A stretch of 13,095 bases of DNA. It comes from Hirudo medicinalis. Its lineage: Eukaryota; Annelida; Clitellata; Hirudinida; Hirudinidae. How positions within the stretch are numbered: position 1 is the first letter of the stretch; each line of letters starts with the position of its first letter. This document shows, in pieces, positions 1 through 9,215 of the stretch. The DNA lies in NCBI GenBank assembly GCA_011800805.1, contig MPNW01000379.1, positions 1-13,095 of the forward strand. Reading direction: 5' to 3'. The notes beneath the pieces are model-generated. The model had not been told where the DNA came from. It worked only from the letters and a program-made list of their open reading frames with translations, and ran no database searches. The position numbers and the translations under genes are program-made.

Positions 1-90
<90 letters not shown>

Positions 91-193
91 GCTATTATTG
101 CTATTATTATGGTTGTTGTTATTGTTGTTGTTTTGTTGTTGATGTTGTTGTTGTCGTCGTCGTTGTTGTCGTCGTTGTTGTTGTTGTTGTTGT
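1..193. repeat. ATT microsatellite grading into GTT/GTC triplets
   Basis: Positions 1-90 are an uninterrupted (ATT)30 run. It decays through GCT-ATT interruptions into GTT, TTG and TCG triplets up to about 193. The triplet phase mostly persists while the base composition drifts, as expected for a slippage tract accumulating substitutions. There is no protein-coding evidence; the low-complexity reading frames are an artefact of the repeat. The tract reaches the first base of the window, so its true length is unknown. Confidence 0.97.
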
Positions 194-450
194 TTGTGTG
201 ATTTGCTGGTTGGCTTTATATGTCTAATGGTTTCCACTGAATATCAAAAATTTCTGAGATACGTTTAATGCTTCCTTGTAACTTCCCTTTTAGATTTGAA
301 ACTTCTTCAGCAACGGGCAAATAACATTATGTAACATAATAACTTATTTTTATTAATAATTTTGTAATAGTCTTCTTTTTGGTTACTTGCTTTCCCCCCG
401 CATTGTCATTGTTATTATTTAGTTAGAATGTAAACAGCATGTTTAGCATT
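194..450. other. AT-rich stretch with no recognisable gene
   Basis: This stretch lies between the triplet tract and the hAT remnant. I found no long frame, RNA gene or clear repeat. It might contain the lost 5' flank of the hAT element. I looked for a partner of the right-hand terminus (reading TTAGGGCTGCGAAGG) and did not find one. Confidence 0.5.
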
Positions 451-1067
451 TCAGCGGATAAGTTGAGCAAGCATTTTGTTTATAAGGTAAATGCTCTTGG
501 CAAAGTAGACGATGGCGACAAAGTTTATTAAATAATTTGCTTTCCGAAGTTCAAATACGTCGCTAACGCAGCACCTTCGGCATAAACATCCTCTCAAATA
601 TCAAGACGTTGCCGACAGTGACCGGCAGAAGAGTTCTGAAGCACGATCAATAACTAATTTCTTGTCCTATCAGACAAACAAGCCTGTAAGCGACAAACTT
701 CCTGCAGACTTGAAAGTCGCTTTAGCTCACTTGATTGCCAGTTCAGGACGTCCGACTTTAATTGTGGAAGATGATGGACTACGGACAGTGCCATGGACAG
801 CTCTTCAAAACCAGGCCTAGAACTTGGCCAGTCGACGTACAATCGACACTGTGATTGCTGATATGTACAAAGAGAAGTTAGCAGAGCATAAGAAAGCACG
901 AACAAATTGAAGGCATTGATGCTTTGCCAACATTACAAATGGCTGTGGCCTTAGATCTACGTTACAAGACGCTCACATTTCTAAGAAGATGGACAGTATG
1001 GACAAGCATTGTCAAATGCATTCAGAGCCTTCTTATGATCGAAAACATCGAAAACTTACTCTGTTGA
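451..1067 (+). pseudogene. hAT-family (ZBED-type) transposase remnant, internally deleted
   Basis: This is a decayed hAT transposase. About 451-530 reads as a BED zinc-finger start (KHFVYKVNALGKVDDGDKVY), followed by a stop and a frame change. Then 581-907 is one frame with a single internal stop (TAG 818-820). It contains HKHPLKY (end of the BED finger), ITNFL, an RPTLIVEDDGL block matching the hAT 'RPxSIVED.GL' motif, and SRRTIDTVIADMY matching 'SRRTvtr.id.mY'. After a stop at 908-910 the frame changes. Positions 912-1064 read LPTLQMAVALDLRYKTLTFL, the 'aaaLDPRYKdLkFL' motif, which in intact ZBED transposases lies several hundred residues further on. The catalytic core between the two blocks is therefore missing. 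Family assignment comes from these ordered motifs; the deletion is inferred from their spacing. The copy cannot encode an active enzyme. Confidence 0.82.
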
Positions 1068-1174
1068 TGAATAAAAAATTGATTGTTTTAGTTAACCAGG
1101 GTGGGTGATTGTGTGCAGTGTATACTGACTAATGCAACCAAATCAGCTAAAAGTAGTTGGAATATATGAAATAT

Positions 1175-1328
1175 ATGTGCGTTAAATTTAATCGCATTTA
1201 ATCGATTAATCGATTAAATTTTAAAAATAATAATAACAAATAAAGATAAATAAAAATATAAAAATAAAAATATTAATAAATAAAGAAAGCATCATCGATC
1301 AAGAAAATTTTAATCCTTCGCAGCCCTA
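1175..1328 (+). mobile_element. Probable right end of the hAT element
   Basis: A palindromic run at 1190-1217 (repeated ATCGATTAATCGATT units) is followed by an AT-rich TAAATAAA-type simple tract (about 1219-1286). Then comes CATCGATCAAGAAAATTTT and the GC-richer end CTTCGCAGCCCTAA. Read inward from the edge, the end is TTAGGGCTGCGAAGG followed by ATCGATTAAT motifs. That resembles many hAT elements, whose ends start (C/T)AGGGNTG and carry TTAATCGATTAATCG just inside. I found no left terminus or 8-bp target duplication, so the boundary is approximate. Confidence 0.5.
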
Positions 1329-3268
1329 ATAAAAACCATGATAGTTAGGCAGACCGAAGTTTGCGTTACCTTCTCCCACGATGACGATGTTATAGAACCA
1401 GATATTAAACTTATTTCCAAACCATTAATGGTGATCAATTTGATTTTCAATTATTCTTATTAATTTCCATTAATAAGATTAAAGAGGATGAGATTTCCAG
1501 ATTTTTTTAGAATATTGTACATCCAGAATTATTGATTATTGTATGGTTTGCACTGACTTTCAGAGAGTTGGTCTGCCTTGCGAAAAAGAGTAATTGTGAT
1601 GTTTGATTTTTAACTCATGTTCTGATGTAAGGTTATTTTCAAAACCTCATTGGTTAGCACTTCCACATCATGTCACGTTTTTGTTACTCACTCTTCCACT
1701 TTTTTTTCAAATGTCAATTTACTAATTGAGATGTCTTTATCTGAGTAAAAACAGATTAATTATCTGTTATAATACAGAATTGTTACATTTGGGAAATTCA
1801 TTTACATGTAATTATTTGTACTTGATGTAAACACGCGAACTATCTCTGACTTATTTGCTTTATTTATCAATTAAAGTAATAAATGTCATAGAGGTCATTA
1901 AGTCATCATGCTATTTAAATCCGAAAATTCACATGATTAGAAATAATCAAATCGAAAGAAAAATTCGAGGAGCACATGAATTGGAAGAGATAGATCTGGC
2001 ACTTTTGATTTGTTCATGTCAAGATCAGGTCTTCCAACTTACATTCTCCACCAAGTCGCATCTCCAACATTTAAGCCTTCCTCTTGCAAAAAAAAACAAC
2101 TCATCAACTCATCCAGCAAATCGATACATTAAAAGTTTCAGTAATTAACGGATTCTTTAGCACTATCTCACTTTTACTAGGGATTTCCTTAAATATTAAA
2201 AGCCACTGAATGATCTCAATAAGGTGCTGAGTTTAAATAGATCACATTCCACCTGAAAGCTACCTGTGTTAGGGAAACCATCAAGAGACCTCTTGAGTTC
2301 TCAGAGGCCATCGAAGTCTTCAAGTCTGTGCCTATAGATCATTATAATCAGCTTTGAGTCTACTTATCGTTGCTCATTCGACAAGAATGTAGTTATATTT
2401 GAAAGTGCAAAATTATAATATATTCGGCTTAAAAATAAAATTTGGGAATGTGTTAAACATAAATAAATAAAGATGCTAAGCTGGTAACTCTGAAGAGGGG
2501 GCTTATCAGACATTGCTAAGGAATGCCACCAGGTACGGTATCAATTTTATGACTCTTATCTGCATGACGCGCCACGGCCAAGGGGACAAGCAATTTATTA
2601 CCTCCTCGAAGTTGATAGACGATAAAACCCGATAACGAGAGTACGTTCCAATTTCTTAGAAGTCATGAAACTATTGACTTTCAAATTATTAGTCATGCTT
2701 TCAAAAACTAAATGTCACATTTTCATTATAATCAATTTTTGATCCCTCAATTTTATTTTTTAAACTTCTGTTGTAAGCTTTAAAGCAATAAGATATTTTT
2801 TCTGGAGTTTAAGCAAGAGATAGGTAAGATGAGCACTTAGAAGCACAGACCAGATTGCATTAATTTAAATGAGGAAATATGAATGAATAATATAATGCTA
2901 TATCTTTTGATGAGGTGATCAACGACGAATATGATAAATGATTCAATTAATTTCTTAGATTAACAATAACTAAAATTAATATGTAATCGCAAGTATCTAT
3001 ATAATTTCTTAAGCTATTTTGATAAATGTAAATACTTCTATTTTGTTGAATTTTAAATATGGAGTAATTTAAGACAAACGATATCCTTTAATAAAGATAC
3101 AAAAATTCCACAGTAGAAAATAAATTTGATTTAAAGTCTTAGAATTCTTCTAAAAGCACATTACATATTTTTTTTATTGGCCAAAAAAATTAACAGCTAA
3201 ATATGGAGCTGAATTAGTGCAGAATAAGACACGGTGAATATATTGTTTTTCATTATAAATAGTCTGCG
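1329..3268. other. AT-rich intergenic region upstream of CRBN; no gene recognised
   Basis: About 1.9 kb of mostly AT-rich DNA with many stops in all frames. Two GC-richer islands stand out: about 2241-2357 (38 open codons on +, containing the reading VRETIKRPLEFSEAIEVF) and about 2466-2632 (open in two + frames). Neither matches a family I know. A 97-codon frame at 1855-2148 (+) has no recognisable domain and no homology I can see; I treat it as chance. TATAAATA occurs at 3254-3261 but lies only 7 bases before the CRBN start codon, so it is unlikely to be that gene's TATA box. The CRBN promoter and 5' UTR should lie in this interval, but I cannot place them. Confidence 0.5.
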
Positions 3269-6200
3269 ATGGATGATGAGCATCTGGAAGGGGACGAATT
3301 GGAAGAGTTTCAAAATGACGAATTCGACGAAGATTTAGACAGCGGTATTTTTAAGATGGCTTTCTCATTTTATTCATTCGAGAATCAACTTTTCATGTTA
3401 GCTTTGTGAAGTTCTGCGTAACATTGTTTTTCTGTCCGTCTCTCAATCCGAAGCGATACGTTCTTGCAAGAGAACATTGAATCTAATTATGAGGCGATTA
3501 TATCGCATTATAAGAAGGGGTCTTACTGTCTCAGATGGTGCAGAGTCTCTTATTGAGGATGGTGAGGAAGATTCGGAAACCTCTCGGATTACTTTCGATA
3601 TAACATTACCTTCCAGTCATTCAGTTAGTTACTTACATCGATTCTTAGTTGCTAGATACCATTCTAGACAATTGCTGTTGTCAAGGCAGAAAGCTGTAAG
3701 TGGCATTCTTATTTCATTTTTTTTAAAAGTATCTTTGGGATGGCAGTGAATGCCAGGAAATCAGTGGAAGAACAATACACGAAGACGGAACAGAACTTTG
3801 TCTTCCTGTTCTGTCATTGCCCGGTGTGGTCCTCATGCCTGGCCAAGTCCTTCCATTGCATTTGTTTCAAAACCAGGATATTGCCATGATCAAACACTGC
3901 CTAGACAAAGACAGGACGTTTGGTCATGTTACAAAAATGTAAATTCAATTTTTAAAATTGAAATTCGGCTTCGATTTAATTTGTTAAAAATAAAATATCA
4001 AAGAATTGATCCCTTGAATGATCATGCCTTCAAGCTGGGGAGGATAGGAACCACCGCTGAAATCCTGGCAGTCAAAGAGGTGCACATGTCCTACCGAGTC
4101 AAAACCATCGGCAGGCAGAGGTTCAAAATCCTCGAAACGAGAAGCGATATTGGAGGGTATGTGAGCAGTTATTATTTTACAACGGGTTGATTATCTTTCT
4201 TTCAATTACTTTTAGTAGTAGTTCTTTAGAATTTAAAAGTGTTTCTCTACTTTAAAAGCTTTTAAGTGTTTTCAACATTTTTGGTGGAATAGATCTTTGT
4301 TATCCAGGTTTGTCCATCCTAAAATGTTTTTAATGTGGTTGTTTATTTTTTTTTTAAATTGATTCTGAGGATCAAAATAATCTCTTAATCACATCTAACC
4401 TCTAACAAAATGACAATCAGAGTCCTCATAGCTCGAGTGAGAATACTTCCAGAGAAGAAACTGATCAATCTTCTGACTGAGATTTGTCCAAATTCGTACA
4501 GGAAGCACATGGATAGGAATAGAAACTTTGAAACAACTGACATCTGCAGAAAAGTTGGCGTTTTTGATGTTTGAAATGCATTCCAAATGCACAGTTGTTT
4601 TGATGACGACATAAGCGGCTTTTAAATTTCTTTGTCAGAAGCCAAAATTCTGCCCTTCAATTATGACTTTTTGGCCAATCTGGGTTTACGACCAATTCAA
4701 CTGCGTGAGTTTCCTGCTCGTATGTTACGAATGGCTAATCAGATCTGGTGTTGGAAATGATTTTAAATGATGGGAGCAAACTTATTGATCATGCATTGAG
4801 CATTGAATTTTTTCTATCCACATGGTTCTGTTGCCCAGCATCAAAGGTGTAGAAGCATAAGATATAGCATCGATTTATAAGCTGATGAAAACAAGATTGG
4901 AATGCGATGCATGAAAGACATCTTTAAAATTCAGGAATGTAATAATGGAAGATGGGGATTTGTATTCTTTTATTACCCACAGGATCTGTTGATGGACAAG
5001 ATAAGAATGGAGTTGACCAATTGGAGTGACTCGTTTGACCTTAGCAAGGTTCCCTCTGACCCCTGCATGTTTTCTTATTGGGTGGCCAGTGCCCTACCCT
5101 TGGATGACACCATGAGACTGGAGATTCTTGGCAAACCCTGCACTGAGCAGAGATTGAAGTGCGAACTGGACCTCATGAAGAAGGTTGCATTGGAATGAAT
5201 GAATGTTATTATTTTTTTCTTTGTTGTTGATGTTTGCATTTCTTTTGGTCATGCAAATAATAAGGCTTAGAGGGTGATTCAAAATACTTTAAGACTAAGA
5301 TGGTTTTATTGATAACATCCCACATCAATAGAATTAAATGTTGGTAAAAATAAATAATTTTTACTTATCAATAATCATTTAGCCAATTACCATGTGATGC
5401 ATGATTTCGGACCAGGTTTATGAATCACACAGTTTAAACAGTTAGCTTTTAAATAACTGTTGAGTTTTCACCTATATATCTGTGGAGCACAGAGACTCTT
5501 CCTGTCCAGGAAATAATTTTTATTACAGGGCTCACAAAAGCTGATTATTATAATAATGCTCTATATAAATGGCTTCATGTCTGTAACTTGCTTATGTGAT
5601 AAGTACTGATAGTTTAAGTTATTACAGATAGGTTCTGGAAAGAGACTTAGTGATATTGAAAAAGGACAAATAATGGCCTTCAAAGACATGAATTTGTCAA
5701 TTTCAGAGATTTCTGGGAGGAAACAGGAAATTTCCTTAGAAAGGTTATAAGACCTCATTTGAAAGTTACGAGACAAACTTTTTTCCAGGAAGACCTCAAA
5801 AACTTTCTGAACTCCAGATACAAATTGTCCTCCACGAAGCTTCCAAAGGGGTCTAGCTCAACAAGAGAATAAAAGAAAGTTAAGTTTGCAGTTAAGTCGA
5901 TCAGAGGAGTGGTTTTCTGAAGTTTGCTAAGAGTCAGCACTTCTAATGGAGGCTCAAGAAGATCTGACCAAAACTGGTCAAAAGAGATGGTGGATTCAGA
6001 GATGAACTGGGGCTCTGTTATTTTTCCTGATGAAAAGAAATTGAATTTGGATGGTCCAGATGGCTTTAAATATTATTTCCATGATGAAAGATGGCCCCCA
6101 AAAACATTTTTAAAAGGAATTTTGGAGGTGGCTCAGTGATTGTCTAGGCTGCCATTTCCTCTCGTGGTTCATCTGAACTTGTCTTCTTCGAGGGGAAGCA

Positions 6201-7733
6201 GAACTCATCAAAATATATCAAAACATTGGACCAGTTTTTGTTTCCATTGTGAGACAAATTTTTCAGCATTGAACACTACACCCTCTGCACACTTCAGACT
6301 GACAAACTTTTCTCCAGGAGAGGAATTTGAAAGTTATGAGGTGACCAGTTCGCTCCCTGGACTTGAACTCCATTGAGGATTGCTTGCTAGGAAGGTATAC
6401 TCCAATGGGAAGCAATATTCCAGTGTTCAGGAATTGAAAGATGCTTTGAATAAGGCCTGGAAGGAGCTGAATGAAAAGAGCTTGAAACCTTCCCTGAATT
6501 CATTGAAAAATGGAGTTTTAGAGTTAATTATTAAGAAAGGAGATACATTATTGACTTAAAATTTATTAAATTATAATTTGTAGATTTGATTTTAATAATT
6601 ATTGAAATTTATGGTCCCTATTGCTTTTGGTTGTTATACGTAATTTTGGGTATTTCCAGTTTTTCATGAAATTTGCAAGTATTCGTCTAAGTTCAATAAA
6701 TTTGAGAAGTCTTTAAATGTAATGCGTTTCATTGCATTGTACAAAAAACTTGTCCATGCAAATCCAGTACATAAGAGGTTAACATCAAAAAACATAACTG
6801 GGCCAAAGTTACGAATGGCATTGTTTATAATGGTTAACTGTTAATCTGTTAAGCAAAACTAATGTGACCTTTGCATCTCATGATATCATCATTATAATCC
6901 TATTAATATCCTCTTAATCATCCATTCATCACCAACAGTGCACAGTCATGTGCTGCAAGCACTGCAAACAACCTATCGCCGAGAAGAGAGACGTGTTCAG
7001 CATGTCGACCGACGGACCCCTCGGCACTTACGTCAACCCGGGCGGGCACGTTCACGAGACCCTCACCGTGCACCACGTCACGGGGCTGTCGCTGCACGGC
7101 AGGCCGAGCACCCAGAGCAGTTGGTTTCCAGGGTGAGTTGAAAGATGTTGGTCAAAAGTTTGAATGTTTTCTTAATGTCTTAGGCTGTTGTTGTTGTTAT
7201 TGTTGTTGATGTCGTGAGCCTGAGACTTTGAATGTTTGAGTGGTTTTGGTAATGTGACATAACCTGCCTCTGTTCAGGTGAGAGATTAATTAAGGTGATT
7301 AATACCAGAGGAAATGAGGTTCAGGTAGAAAATGCTTGATCTGAAATGTCGACTGCAATTCGTAATTATTTTATAGAAAGATGATACAATCAAATGAAAT
7401 TTGTGCGTCAATTTTGTGGGGACCATGAAATAGAAAATCATGAAACTTTGTTTGCCATATATATTTTAATAATGTTTATTAATAATATAATGAACTTATA
7501 ATTAGTATCTAATTAGCACATCATTCAAGTAAGTTATCGCTAAGCCGATGCCATCATTTTCCAGCTATGCATGGACGATCGTCTTGTGCCAGGTGTGCAA
7601 AGACCACATTGGATGGAAGTTTACCAGAGTGGGCAGGAACTCGAATTTGAAGCCGGAGAAGTTCTGGGGACTCTGCCGGTCGAGCCTCGTCCCCGTCCTC
7701 AACAACGAGCTGAGCGATCAAATCGCCATGTGA
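3269..7733 (+). CDS. CRBN: Cereblon, CUL4-DDB1 E3 ligase substrate receptor (9 coding exons)
   Basis: Coding exons: 3269-3344, 3535-3695, 3757-3938, 4004-4156, 4421-4568, 4639-4704, 4983-5183, 6939-7132 and 7565-7733. All introns are GT-AG and phases match, giving 449 residues (human 442). The ATG follows an in-frame TAG (3260-3262). Residues 1-45 are acidic. The Lon-N-like domain starts near 93, with LPVLSLPGVVLMPGQ (95-109), GTTAEI (155-160), IGRQRFKILE (175-184), WPIWVYDQF (252-260) and a helical DDB1-facing segment to about 329. The CULT domain (about 330-440) has zinc ligands C335, C338, C402 and C405, the tryptophan cage W391, W397 and W411, and motifs YVNPGGHVHETLTV and HIGWKF. Cereblon presents substrates, including C-terminal cyclic imides, for ubiquitination. 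Identity is certain. Least certain are the exon 2 donor, the exon 4 acceptor (4043 also keeps phase) and the exon 5 donor (4560 or 4569). Exons 8-9 are much richer in G+C than the rest. Confidence 0.93.
5184..6938 (+). other. CRBN intron 7, enlarged by a transposon
   Basis: At 1755 bp this intron is much longer than the other seven (about 61-432 bp). It runs from the donor AAG|GTTGCA to the acceptor CAACAG. The two flanking exons join in phase 0 to give LMKK|CTVMCCKHC, which aligns with human IMNK-CTSLCCKQC. Most of the excess length is explained by the Tc1/Tc3-like element inside it. The sequence AGGGTGATTCAAAATACTTTA at about 5271-5291 resembles the outer ends of some Tc1/mariner elements, but I found no inverted partner near 6560-6930. 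Confidence 0.8.
5625..6559 (+). pseudogene. Tc1/mariner (Tc3-like) transposase pseudogene inside CRBN intron 7
   Basis: A DDE transposase broken by several frameshifts and stops. In order: GKRLSDIEKGQIMAFKDMNLS (5632-5697), the N-terminal helix-turn-helix of Tc1/Tc3 enzymes; GRPQKLSELQ (about 5788-5817), after the GRP linker; W(G)SVIFPDEKKLNLDGPDGF (6009-6067), which holds the first catalytic Asp; SSRGS and EGKQN-like fragments (about 6160-6210); a damaged QHDNAP region at about 6266-6290, where the second Asp codon is lost to a frameshift; RSLDLNSIED (about 6351-6380), with the final Glu; then a clean 3' frame ending in LELIIKKGDTLLT and TAA at 6557-6559. It lies in the same orientation as the host gene. 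Motif order and spacing match a full-length (about 340-residue) enzyme, so this was an autonomous copy now dead. Terminal repeats were not resolved. Confidence 0.88.
7186..7210. repeat. Short GTT triplet repeat in CRBN intron 8
   Basis: About eight TTG/GTT triplets with one TAT interruption, followed by GATGTCG. It has the same triplet flavour as the tracts at 91-193 and 11032-11067 and lies within the 432-bp intron 8. Confidence 0.8.
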
Positions 7734-7960
7734 CTTTTTATTTGTTAGGTTAGGAACGACTCGAATGCTTTCTGACGATTTGACGAAGATTTTCTTTCTT
7801 CGGATGTTTGATAACGATGACGATGACTTCATTTTTTGGACTGCAGCTCGAAATTGTTTCATCTCCTCGCTTTTTATTAGGTGACGTTTGAGAAATAAAC
7901 TTGATTCCAAGTGTGTTCGTGTTGAAGCAAATAAAGTTGCAGTCAATTCGTTAACAAAGT
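7734..7960 (+). other. CRBN 3' untranslated region with two AATAAA signals
   Basis: Downstream of the TGA are canonical AATAAA hexamers at 7894-7899 and 7930-7935. The second is followed by a T/GT-rich stretch (TTTTTCTTATTGATTGTGGTGATTTCTTG, about 7962-7991), the usual layout for cleavage and polyadenylation. The transcript end is inferred, not seen. Confidence 0.6.
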
Positions 7961-8039
7961 AGTTTTTCTTATTGATTGTGGTGATTTCTTGTTGCGGAGG
8001 CACATAGCATAGCAAATTAACAATCAGTTACTTATTGGT

Positions 8040-8516
8040 GAACATTTAATAGCAAATATGCTGTGCAGTAGCAAGGCAGCCATTGTCGTTTGTATTGGTG
8101 AACCAGAGGTGACTGATGTTGGCAGGCGATGACAAAATCTCAACTTTTGGGCACGAACTCTCCCAGAGCCTACGGTTAGTTAAAAGTCGACCTTCTTAAA
8201 CATCTTTTGGTAGGTAAAGCAGCATCCTAAGACTCAAATTATCCTGACATCGACGATGCTCTCAAGCAGCACTTAAACCCAGTTTGAGGCTCGGACCACG
8301 TTGAGAGCAGTGGTGATTCGTTTTGCAACCCGTTTTGACTAAAATCCGAATTTCAATTTTTAACGAAATTCATTCCTGGCGCATAAGTTTTATTTTTAAG
8401 GTCTTATTTTATTTATGTTTTGTCTTGGGCGAACAAGAAGTAGAATTATATTTTGTGGGTCAAAGTGGATAAATTTATTTATTTTTTTACATTTAATGTT
8501 ATGTATATTTATAACC
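8040..8516. other. Intergenic region with a possible LTR-retroelement gag trace
   Basis: No intact gene. On the + strand, about 8202-8290 reads LLVGKAAS, a stop, then YPDIDDALKQHLNP. This resembles the Gypsy-type Gag pattern in which a 'Lv...y..l...aLk.hl.P' segment precedes the 'eR..F' block. The continuation is broken by stops. The match is short and I would not name it without a search. The remainder is AT-rich with nothing recognisable. Confidence 0.3.
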
Positions 8517-8706
8517 AATGCCGCCGAAAGAAATTTCAGGCCTCTAGGCACAGCAGCCATGGGCCCCCATGTTATGCCAAATTGGTAATAGAATAGCAAA
8601 GAAAAGGACATGATTATGAAATTTTAATAATAATTTAATAATTTTAAAAACAGGGTGGGGCCCAAAAATTTGTCGGGTACTTGCCCCCCTGCGATCAGTG
8701 GCCGTG
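8517..8706. repeat. Small interspersed repeat with GC-rich inverted ends (hAT-MITE-like)
   Basis: About 190 bp with GC-rich ends and an AT-rich middle, set in AT-rich DNA. The left end reads GCCGCCGAAAGAAATTTCAGGCC...GGGCCCCC. The reverse complement of the right part reads CCCGACAAATTTTTGGGCCCC, so CCGA(A)..AAATTT..GGCC is an imperfect inverted repeat. The outer right edge contains CAGTGGCC. Many invertebrate hAT-type MITEs have CAGTGGC ends with runs of GGGGGGCAAG and GGGCCCC inside. Assignment is by style only; target duplications were not found. Confidence 0.4.
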
Positions 8707-9215
8707 TTTGCGATAGATATGTGTTTGTTACTGTGTATTTATTTCTAGCCTTTTCACCACTATAATCAAACTCGGAATCATTGTCATTATTATTCAAACA
8801 CTTTTCCTCTGTCATCGGTAATCAGCAACCTAGCACAAGCCACTCCTTTAGAAGCCCCTGTCTAAGCTCCAGAAGCAGTGCCTGATATGGTCAGTGCATG
8901 GTCGGGATGTGCCACTGAACAGAGACCTCCATCTGGGTAAATCCAGCGGTGTACAGAAGTCAAATGAGTGTTATTGGTTTATGCGTGCCATACACGTAAA
9001 ATATTTCAACCAAATAATTACCACAAAAATATTATTAACGATGCTGACCAGCTGATCTGTTTTTTTTTTTTTAGTTCAATGAGTTGATCTCTTGCTAAAA
9101 GAAAACCCCCACTTCGTCGACAAAATTCCTAGACTAATCAAACTTCCGATCACGTGGACACCACTCCTATCACCAGGACTAACATTCGTAAGATGGTGAT
9201 GGTAAAAAAAGCAAC
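8707..9215. other. Intergenic DNA with a poly-T tract; no gene recognised
   Basis: Includes a moderately GC stretch (about 8850-8970) without a recognisable reading, and a homopolymer of 14 T (9060-9073). No frame has a domain I know. It directly abuts the foldback element. Confidence 0.5.

Noticed and set aside
654..905. 83-codon minus-strand frame
   Set aside because: Antisense shadow of the hAT transposase remnant, whose + strand reading carries the family motifs.
1322..1420. Minus-strand reading IVIVGEGNANFGLPNYHGFY as an exon
   Set aside because: About 31 codons between stops, no splice sites or family recognised, and next to the hAT end.
1348..1577. Possible MITE bounded by AGGCAGACC and GGTCTGCCT
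   Set aside because: Only 9 bases match and the flanking bases do not continue the inverted repeat; this can occur by chance.
3254..3262. TATAAATAG as a CRBN TATA box
   Set aside because: It lies only 7 bases before the start codon, so a start site about 30 bases downstream would fall inside the coding region.
3750..4190. 146-codon + frame as a gene
   Set aside because: Its middle crosses exon 3 in the wrong frame and intron 3. Only its 3' part (4004-4156) is coding, as CRBN exon 4.
5924..6376. Two adjacent + frames as small host genes
   Set aside because: They are pieces of the frameshifted Tc3-like transposase, and the second is largely out of the transposase frame.
6938..7141. 67-codon Arg-rich + frame over exon 8
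   Set aside because: It is an off-frame reading of the GC-rich CULT exon; the correct frame gives the cereblon zinc motif CCKHC.
7571..7753. 60-codon + frame over exon 9
   Set aside because: Off-frame shadow of CRBN exon 9.
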